DNA of 64,000 bases. Source: Sclerotiophoma versabilis (taxonomy: Eukaryota; Ascomycota; Dothideomycetes; Pleosporales; Didymellaceae). Every line of letters starts with the position of its first letter. Within the stretch, counting starts at the first letter, position 1. This document shows, one piece after another, positions 56,606 through 64,000 of the stretch. Where the stretch lies: positions 1,116,001 to 1,180,000 of the forward strand of contig JAAROD010000093.1 of NCBI GenBank assembly GCA_012274445.1, in the 5' to 3' direction. Position numbers and translations under genes: made by a program. The notes under the pieces are model-generated. The model was not told the DNA's origin. It did no database searches and was given only the letters and a program-made list of their open reading frames with translations.

Positions 56606-58795
56606 TGCGCTGTTTGAAGCTCTTGAGCGAGTCACAACATTTTCGATTCAGCAACGCATTGTCAGCACCACTGCTTACGTATTGTTCCGGTCGAGCCATA
56701 TACCACAATCACAGCTACTATTTTCCGTGCTTGACGCAAATGTCAATCACATTTCCAAAGGTTGGATATCATACACCATCGCATCCGGACCAGCATCTAG
56801 ACGCGAATTATTTTAGGGCGTTTCGGTTGACGGCTGCATTTAGCAACCTTTCTCACGATATTTATGATGGCATCATGTCACGCAAAAGTCAAGCTTTGGC
56901 TTGAGGCATTCCAGAGGCGTTCTTCTTCGTCAGTAGATGTGGTCGGTATCAGCATGAAGGATTGTTACATGTGTGTATACAGTGCCCACGGATCTTCAAC
57001 ACATCTTCCGATCAGCATAAGACATTAATACGAACATCATCAAGTATGCCAATTAGTCGATTAGCTCAGATCTCAACATAGTGTATGTCAACTGCACGAC
57101 AAACCTACTAGCCGGCGAGAGACGGATATTGCCCTTGCGTAGCTTCATGACGTGAATCTCCTAATCACGATCGCACGGCAGGCTGTACTTTCCTGTACTG
57201 ATCATCGGTATAGATTGCGGTGAGGGGCCGTTCTGAATGCTTCCAGCAATGAGATGTGTGTTCATGATTGCTAATATCAGCATCAGCAACCTCATCCAAA
57301 GGTTGCGCAAACTAGGAGTTGCGAGGACACGACAGCACCGGTGAGGGTGTTGCTTGTGTAATACAGTGTCATCGCTATACCTATATATAGCAAACAGACG
57401 GAAGATTCCATCACGATGCACGGAACGGCTATCACGTTGCTGTGCGATGGTGTTGCGAGCGTTGTGGTGCTACCATGTACAGTAATACAGAAGAGGTGCT
57501 TAGATCAAATCAAAGCCTGGGACAAGGAGGTGAGTGGTCGCCAGCAAATAGCGGCAACCATGATTTGATGGCGATCCGCCGTGCTCAGTAAACATGTGGC
57601 AGTGGCGACCCATGTCAATGCGGGTGGGATCAGCGCTGTCAACCAACCAAACAGTGAATGTAGTCAGGTTGCGATGTCGCCCGCTTTTCAACATGCACGA
57701 CACACAACGTTGTTACGCAAGATTTCTGGGCGTCAGATATTCATTCATCCCGATCTTTCATGCGCCTTACAACTCTTCCATTCCTGAAGAAGCAAATGCC
57801 TAGCTCCAAATATGCAGCCTGCGCATGTGCATTGCGTTGCGCGACCGGCGACAGGCATGCAGTGGCATGCCAGCATACACATATGCCGCCAAGAGAACCT
57901 CCATGATCGACATCCTTATACAGAAATCGTCATCCAAAATCAAGGATTCGTAGCACCAACCCCTCTCAGAGGGGCAGGTTGTAGTGAGATGGCTTGGAGT
58001 GAGATCGGAATTCGGCAGGTGGGGGCTGACACCACGAGCACAGGCACGGGCATGTACGACTCTACGATAGCCGTGGTACATACAAGCGATCATACAAATC
58101 TGGTACATGAGTGGAGCGCGCGGAGGCCGGTGAGCTGGGCTTGCGAGTCGTGGAGAGGCAGAAGAGAGCGTGTGTAGCCACGGTGTGATGACTCGGTTAG
58201 GGACGCCTGAACTGGCTGACGGCAATCCTTCAGGACAAGACACGGGATGGCTGCTTCCTCGACTGCATGTGGGAAGATGCCAATCGGAGCGATTTCCACG
58301 GGATTTTTGATTGGCTAGAAGCAGCGGCAGAATACCCGCAAACACATTGCTAATGTACTTTTGTACAGAGAATGTATCCATTGGTTCCCCACTCATCACG
58401 TCGCAACCACTCCCTTAAGTGGATTTACATACTTGAGAGTCGAAGCACAAAGTCGCCCGCATACATACATACGTACATACATCAAGCTGACCACATCTTT
58501 CGAACAAGATCTCAAGCATGATTCGCATTTTGTACCACCTGATACACGCCCGAATATCTCCCCATTTCCCATGGCCAGTCGCACGGCCGCTAATTGCTGA
58601 CTGCGCTGTCCAGCGGAGGGTAAGAAGCTAAAGCTAAAGCTGACTGCAGTAGGGAGTCAGTTACCTAAATCACACGTATCGTTCCTGGTGCGCCAGAGCT
58701 GCGAATGCAAGCTGAGATGACGATGGGATGTTTGAAGAGGAGATCGTGTGATGGGGCAATAGGGAATCCAACGATCGACTGAGTCTACTGTGGGC
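56606..58795. other. Long intergenic region
   Basis: 3' flank of the zinc-finger gene and of convergent VFA1. The largest frame (minus strand, 57800-58399, 199 codons) lacks a domain and has Cys/His/Arg-rich shadow composition. A CATA/TACA microsatellite is at 58460-58483. Confidence 0.4.
58460..58483. repeat. CATA-type tetranucleotide repeat
   Basis: About six imperfect CATA/CGTA units in intergenic DNA. No function implied. Confidence 0.6.
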
Positions 58796-59519
58796 TTAGG
58801 GCAGGTTCTTTGGGACGGAGGGGAAGTTGGCGGGGTTTTGGAGGCGCTCGCGGTTGCGTTTTGCGATCTCAGCGTTGCGAAGTTTGTCCAGGCGCATTTG
58901 GTAGAAAGCTCTGTCATTTAGTGGTGAGCATGTAACTCCATATTCAACGTCATGCTGTAGAAATGGGATGCTTACTTGGTGAGATGGTAGATTCGAGCAG
59001 TAGGTTCGCTCGAAGATGCATCGCTTGACTTGGAGAGCTCTTTGATCTATACAAGCATTAGCTTTCAAACACGGTGTTGTACAAAGACGTACTTTATCAT
59101 CTTTAGCCTTTTCGTCTTTCTTATCTTCGTCTTCCTCGGCGGCTTTGGTCTCCTTGTCTTTGTCCTTGTCTTTTGTTTTCCGCTTCTCTTTCTTGAGTCT
59201 CTGCTTCTCCTCGTATTCTTTCTTCACTTTCTCAATCTCACGATCCATCTCCTCTTTCTTCTTGCGCTCTGTTATCTCTGCAGCTTCTTCTGCATCAGGC
59301 TGACAGAACCCTCGATCCGATAAATGACCAATGCAAACATAGAAGAAGTCCTGGATGCGTATGAACAGCTGCTCAGGTCAGACATTTGACTTGTCGTACC
59401 TTGTTGTTCGGTGTGATCAAGACGCTCGAAGTCGGTTTGAAACAGATGTTGCAGGGTTTGGATGCATTCTCTGCCACCTTCCTGTGGTACCAGGTGTTCT
59501 CAAACGGTGCTTTCGACAT
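58796..59519 (-). CDS. VFA1: VPS4-associated protein 1
   Basis: Four exons (59519-59400, 59350-59093, 59046-58976, 58910-58796), introns 49, 46 and 65 nt, encode 187 residues. The N-terminal zinc-binding part has FENTWYHRKVAENASKPCNI with C-x-x-C, then DFFYVCIGHLSDRGFCQPD, whose Cys and His complete the site. A long Lys/Glu/Asp helix follows (KKEEMDREIEKVKKEYEEKQ and KDKDKDKE). The C-terminus (RIYHLTKAFYQMRLDKLRNA) is the conserved Vps4-binding region. In yeast Vfa1 binds the AAA ATPase Vps4, which recycles ESCRT-III at endosomes, and modulates its activity. The split AA|A Lys codon at exon 3/4 keeps the frame. Confidence 0.92.
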
Positions 59520-60019
59520 GACGCCGTAAGTTGACACCTCAGCAAGGCTCCGATCTAGCCCGAAGATCAATGTGACCTAGAGTAACAGCGGTATTGCAAC
59601 CCGCAGGACTTGTCTGCCCAGATTCAAGCAAAGCAGAGCACGGTGTGCTAACGATGCGAGCCGACTAAGAATGGTCGATGAATCTCATGTCTGCGGGCGA
59701 TTTCCTGGAGAGGCAGAGTCTAGGCTTCGTTGAGCCTAGTGTCTATCCGCCTGCCACTTCGAACATGACGCAGTGACTACATTTCTTCAACCAACCCGTA
59801 TGTTGTTAAGAGCTTTGCGAGCGCAAAGAATCCGTAATATTTCTACAGGGTCTAAAAGCTGCCCTGTGAGAACTTCATCGTATAGATCTTTGGCGTTGTT
59901 TGAAAAGCCCATCCACAATTTTTCAAGTATACAAAAAACCGCCCTTTCGCCCTTCGATTGCTAAACACATCTAAGGACCTCTCTCACTCAGTACACCGAA
60001 GGACTCCAAATCAGTCAAG
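59520..60019. other. Divergent promoter between VFA1 and TatD
   Basis: About 500 bp. It contains a 63-codon plus-strand frame at 59773-59964 whose start (MTTFLQPTRMLLRALRAQRI) is Arg-rich and presequence-like but ends in TAA before the TatD start. It could be an upstream frame or an alternative first exon; I do not call it a gene. Confidence 0.4.
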
Positions 60020-61115
60020 ATGGTCGAGGATACTAGCAAACTGAGATACATTGATGTTGGTCCGCAAGACTTCCATTCCCACCCTACCACATACTCACCA
60101 ACACCAGATTGGCATCAACTTCACCGACCCAATTTTTCGAGGCATCTACCACGACAAGCAGCGGCACGACGATGACTTCGAAGACATCATCCAGCGTGCC
60201 CTCGACGCAGGATGCAAAAAGTTTATGGTCACAGGATCCGACCTCGCAGAATCAAAACACGCCATTGAAATCTCAAAAGCGCATCCTGGATTGTGCTACG
60301 CGACAATAGGCGTCCACCCTTGCTCGGCCAAGCAGTTCGATGAGTATCCTGGCGGACCTTCTAAGCTTCTTGAAGCGCTGAAGGAGCTTGCGATAGAGGC
60401 TAAGGAGGCGGGCCATGCTGTTGCGTTTGGCGAGTTTGGACTCGATTACGATCGCCTGTTTCTGACACCTAAGGAGCAGCAGCTGAAGTACTTCGAAGCG
60501 CAGCTCGAGATTGCTGTTGAGGTGCAACTCCCCCTGTTTCTGCATTCACGAGCCGCGAGCGAGGATTTCGAGAGGCTGTTGAAAGCGAAGCTGGAGCAGT
60601 TGCCGAAGAGAGGGCTTGTGCACAGCTTCACAGGCACGGTGGAGGAGATGCAGAGACTGGTGGATTTGGGATTCGATATTGGAGTCAATGGATGTAGCAT
60701 GAAGAGTGAGTCTGCTGTCTGTGCTTCTGTGGATGACCCAGCTGATATTTGATAGCGGACGAGAATATCGATGTCGTGAGGCAGATACCGCTCAAACGGT
60801 TGCAGATCGAGACAGATGGACCCTGGGTAAGTACAGCTCTTAGCTTTCCGAGTCTCACTATTGACCTCAATACAGTGCGAAATGCGGCCCAGCCATGCGT
60901 CTGCAAAATTCCTCAAGGACGCCCCTCCTTTACCCAAGGCTGTCAAAAAGGAGAAGTTTGTCAAGGGTGCCATGGTCAAGGGGCGAAATGAGCCTGCGAC
61001 TATTCCGCACGTGGCGTACGCCATTGCGCAGATTAAGGGCATTACCGTGGAAGAGGTGTGTGATGCGGCGTGGAACAACTCAATCAAAATGTTCGGGCTT
61101 GGAGAGTCAGTGTAG
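60020..61115 (+). CDS. TatD-family metal-dependent deoxyribonuclease
   Basis: Four exons (60020-60055, 60108-60705, 60756-60826, 60876-61115), introns 52, 50 and 49 nt, give 314 residues. The first splice creates LRYIDIGINFTDPIFRGIYH, the TatD start seen in TATDN1-type proteins; the donor is the unusual GTTGGT. Further hallmarks are the metal-site ATIGVHPCSAKQ, AFGEFGLDYDR (Glu metal ligand), LFLHSRAA (His), LVHSFTGTVEEM (His) and RLQIETDGPW (catalytic Asp). Residues for a two-metal TIM-barrel hydrolase are intact. Eukaryotic members degrade DNA with 3'-5' exonuclease or endonuclease activity and are linked to apoptotic DNA breakdown and oxidative damage. No presequence in this isoform. Confidence 0.93.
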
Positions 61116-61303
61116 AGTGCTTGCTTCAAGCGTGCATATAGAGAGCCTTTAGAGGACTAGACATGACATGCACCCACTCTGGCTAGTGGACGAAAACATA
61201 CATCGTGTTGTACTGAATTTGATTTGTACAGACAAAAGAAAATGTCGGCTCTAGTCCGCATGCAAAATGACTTCCCGATTCCCTGCACAAGCACGCGAAC
61301 ACT

Positions 61304-62127
61304 CTACTTCCTGTACCACATCCTTGTGATCTTGGTATGCCTCATCTTCTTCTGCAGCTGGAAGATTCCGTACATGAGCGCCTCAGCGGTGGGCGGGCAT
61401 CCAGGCACATAGATGTCGACCGGCACGATTCGGTCACATCCTCTTGTGACCGAGTAGCTGTAGTGGTAGTATCCTCCTCCGTTCGCGCAGCTACCCATGG
61501 AGATGACCCATCGAGGGTCGGGCATCTGGTCGTACACCTGTCGCAGAGCCGGAGCCATCTTGTTTGTGAGGGTTCCGGCGACAATCATGACATCAGACTG
61601 ACGGGGCGAGGCACGGAAAATGATACCGAGGCGATCCTGGTCGTACCGTGGGGTGGACAAGTGCATCATTTCGACGGCGCAGCAGGCGAGACCGAAGGTC
61701 ATGGGCCAGAGGGAGCTCTGACGCGCCCAGTTGGCGACCTGATCAAGGGTGGTCCTGTTCCAGCACATTAGCCTCTGTTGCCACCACACTCTCTGCACTT
61801 CTGTCTTTCTGCCAGGGACGCACGTACAGCGCATATTGCATAGCACCCTTCTTTCCCTCCTGGCTGGGCAATGGCACTTCGCGGCGCGCCTGCTTCATCG
61901 GGGGCGGTGTTCCAGGGTTGCCCGGGATGGTGGCGGGCGTCTTCATCGTCGTCGCATTGTTGGAAGAGCTGGAAGAGAGGAAGGCAGCGCTTCCGGCGCG
62001 GAATGGCAGCAGGGCTGTTGCGGGTTTGGCTGTCCAGAAATTAGCTCCGGGCCGACGGTAGCTTTCGAGATGGCGGCGACTCACCTCGCAGAGCCATTGA
62101 GGCCCCGTACCGTGTTGTCGACAGCAT
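61304..62127 (-). CDS. NDUFS7: NADH:ubiquinone oxidoreductase (complex I) PSST/NDUFS7 subunit
   Basis: Three exons (62127-62085, 62029-61828, 61754-61304), introns 55 and 73 nt, encode 231 residues. The N-terminus is a mitochondrial presequence ([14 protein letters not shown], then [13 protein letters not shown]). The mature core has [58 protein letters not shown] and [13 protein letters not shown]. These provide the tandem Cys pair plus two single Cys that bind cluster N2, the last iron-sulphur centre before ubiquinone. All ligands are present. The protein is in the peripheral arm of complex I at the quinone site in the inner mitochondrial membrane. The gene is divergent from the TRAPP subunit gene and convergent with TatD. 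Confidence 0.96.
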
Positions 62128-62398
62128 GTTGGCGACGGGTATCAAGGAGCGTGTCCGGAGGGAGTGGAGAAGCGGGCGTGGGGTGGCGTTTGGGGAGCGC
62201 AGTCGCGATGAAGTCAAGTGCTTCGCCAAGCGTCGATTAGCTAGCCGCTTTTAGGCGCCATCTGATAGGTCGAGCAGCTCCCCACCATCGCCCTGTCGGT
62301 CTACCCCGGCGAGACTGCATCACCAAACCCGTGATATTCCTAGGGTCCAGTGACAACACTCGCCAATATCCAAGTGCTCTTCCAACAGCTCAGCAAAG

Positions 62399-63054
62399 AT
62401 GGCGGGAACAGTGCCTTCAATCTGCTGCATAGGTTACATCGGCAAACACGTGAGTGCAGCTCCAGGGGCCGTGAACAACTCGGCCTGCGTCTGTACCTTG
62501 TTTTGTTTAGCTGACTGCCTCTTCAGAACAATCCATTACACATTTCGCTGTTCCCGGCTGAAGAACGAGCGCCTCTGGAATTTCAGTTTCTCCTCTCTTC
62601 ATGTTTGGATATCTTCGAAGCACGTCTACCGTATAAGACAGCAGACCAAGACTTCGGGCTCCTCCAAGCTGTTGATGAGAGGTTAGCCATCTACGGATGG
62701 CTTACCAACACTGGCGTCAAGATTGTCATTGTGGTCGACATGGAGGGGAGGCCGGCTACTGCACTGGACAGCAAAGCGGCAACAGCAGTAGGACTACGAG
62801 ATGCAGATCTGAAGCCAGTGAGTATGTCTCGTCGTGACAGAGCTCGCAGTGCTGACATTCACCAGGCGTTCAGGGCGTTGCAAACAGCATACATCAAGTT
62901 GTTGCGAAATCCATTCTACAACCCAGATGAGCATTCACCAGTCACAGCAAATGCGGAGCATAAGATTGGCTCGACGCAAATCACAAGCCGCAGTTTCATT
63001 CAAGAAGTAAAGCGAATTGCTGAAGCATGGGTGCCCGGCGTGACGAACATCTAA
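62399..63054 (+). CDS. TCA17: TRAPP complex subunit, TCA17/TRAPPC2L type
   Basis: Three exons (62399-62449, 62527-62817, 62866-63054), introns 77 and 48 nt with CTGAC branch points, all phase 0, give 176 residues. The sedlin-like longin fold reads CCIGYIGKHNNPLHISLFP, LDIFEARLPYKTADQDFGLL, ERLAIYGWLTNTGVKIVIVV, then AFRALQTAYIKLLRNPFYNP, the segment typical of TRAPPC2L rather than TRAPPC2. The protein helps assemble TRAPPII, a GEF for Golgi Rab GTPases. A loop of about 20 residues (P-A-T-A-L-D-S-K-A-A-T) before exon 3 is longer than in animals. No signal or membrane span. Confidence 0.92.
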
Positions 63055-63311
63055 GCGCCCGTTGTCCCTCATCACGATACCAGATACCAAAGCATGAACG
63101 GCGTTTGGCGTACAGAAAGTTATTTCTTGTATAGACAACAGCAATCGAACTTCAAGATGCTCCAGATCAACTCGCCAAACACCACTCTGGCAGTTCTCGA
63201 TTATCAGATCAAACGCGCTAATGTCCGAATCAGGATTAGATCCCATGCTATCCTGCACCTCGGGCCTTGCAGACCTTCAGCATCAAACATCTTTCCTCTC
63301 ATGTCGCTCAA

Positions 63312-64000
63312 ATGCCTCCCAATGGAACGAGCGTTACGATTACAAACCCTCTGATCCTCTACAGGAGTCTCATAGCGACACAACAAATTCGACCCGATCC
63401 CGGACAGCATCGCCTAGCCTGTATGACGTCTACCATTCGGCAGATGCCAAGACTAAGTACATGGACTGACTGAAAGAACAGTACATCTCCAAACACTCTA
63501 TGATCAGCTCAAAGACTATGAACCCAGTGTAGAGTACTCCAAGCGTCTCAGTCAATTGACTCGAGCTGTTAACGCTGGCCAAGATGTCCCGCCTCCGCCA
63601 TCCACTGCTGCTGCCGGGCTGGGCAGCTTTGACCGGAGCTGGATATGGAAGGCCCTTGTAAACCAGAAAGAGCAGCGTGACTCAAGGGCATTGACCCGCG
63701 TTTTGACCGATCACGATCAAGCCATGGCCCTTCAGAGTCCGAAGGGCCTTATGCTTCATGGCGAAGTTGGCACCGGAAAGTCCATGCTTATCGATCTGTT
63801 TCAGGAATGCTTACCAACCCGCAAGAAGAAGCGTTGGCACTTTGACACATTCATGTTGCACACTATCTCCCGTTTGGAACAGCTTCGCAAGTCTCGTGCG
63901 CTTACGCGGACCGCCGATGGCCAAGATGAGTACTCGCTGCTGCTTGTAGCACGAGATCTCATTGAAACAAGTCCTATCTTGTTTCTCGATGAATTTCAGT
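63312..64000 (+). CDS. AFG1: AFG1/LACE1-family mitochondrial ATPase (5' part, cut by window end)
   Basis: Exon 1 runs to 63420 and a 61-nt intron (GTATGA, branch CTGAC, AACAG) joins to exon 2 from 63482, which is open to the last base. The junction gives QHRLALHLQTLYDQLKDYEP, the standard family start after ITNPLILYRSLIATQQIRPD. The Walker A motif is GEVGTGKS and the Walker B region is PILFLDEFQ at the window edge. AFG1 proteins are AAA-type ATPases of the mitochondrial matrix or inner membrane that help degrade or quality-control respiratory-chain subunits. The start is uncertain: Met at 63312 is the first in frame, but the upstream coding-like sequence (ALQTFSIKHLSSHV) back to a possible acceptor at 63239 suggests an unseen first exon with the presequence. 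Confidence 0.88.

Noticed and set aside
57800..58399. 199-codon minus-strand frame
   Set aside because: Composition is rich in Cys, His, Arg and Pro as in shadow frames; no domain, start context or splice support.

Overview
The window looks like nuclear DNA from a filamentous ascomycete (Pezizomycotina). Genes lie on both strands with short spacers. Almost every intron is 46-125 nt with GTANGT-type donors, CTRAC-like branch points and YAG acceptors. Several families are typical of, or restricted to, such fungi: HET domain, LaeA-like methyltransferase, DUF1761, Pof1-type nucleotidyltransferase, Dal5-type transporter. A Dothideomycete is my guess from overall feel, not something the sequence proves. 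I see no transposon, CRISPR array, rRNA or convincing tRNA.

Layout. 0-16 kb: a tail-anchored protein whose 5' side is interrupted by a stop, a Pof1-like NMN adenylyltransferase, a 1155-residue Ser-rich protein, a decayed LaeA-like methyltransferase, a small hypothetical gene, a gene relic, and two membrane proteins. 17-27 kb: a Dal5-type permease, a conserved low-complexity protein, the MutL homologue MLH3, an AIF/AMID-type oxidoreductase and a membrane-anchored polysaccharide deacetylase. 28-36 kb: DUF1761, Dabb-domain and YCII-domain proteins, then ribonucleotide reductase large subunit (RNR1) divergent from mitochondrial ribosomal protein bL17m across a promoter with two MCB-like sites. 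36-41 kb: a tandem pair of BTB genes followed by a pair of related single-span membrane proteins. 41-49 kb: a TCP11/Sok1-type protein, a HET-domain gene and a decayed SET-domain gene. 50-64 kb: YVH1 phosphatase, a C2H2 zinc-finger protein, VFA1, a TatD nuclease, complex I subunit NDUFS7, TRAPP subunit TCA17/TRAPPC2L, and the 5' part of an AFG1-type ATPase cut by the window end.

Most genes are unrelated housekeeping neighbours, not a pathway cluster. The accessory part is marked by duplication (BTB pair, small membrane pair) and by decay (methyltransferase, SET gene, the 11.8 kb relic, and possibly the 5' side of the first gene). Gene models were spliced by eye using reading frame, splice consensus and family conservation. 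Where these agree the model is firm; weak ones are marked as such.
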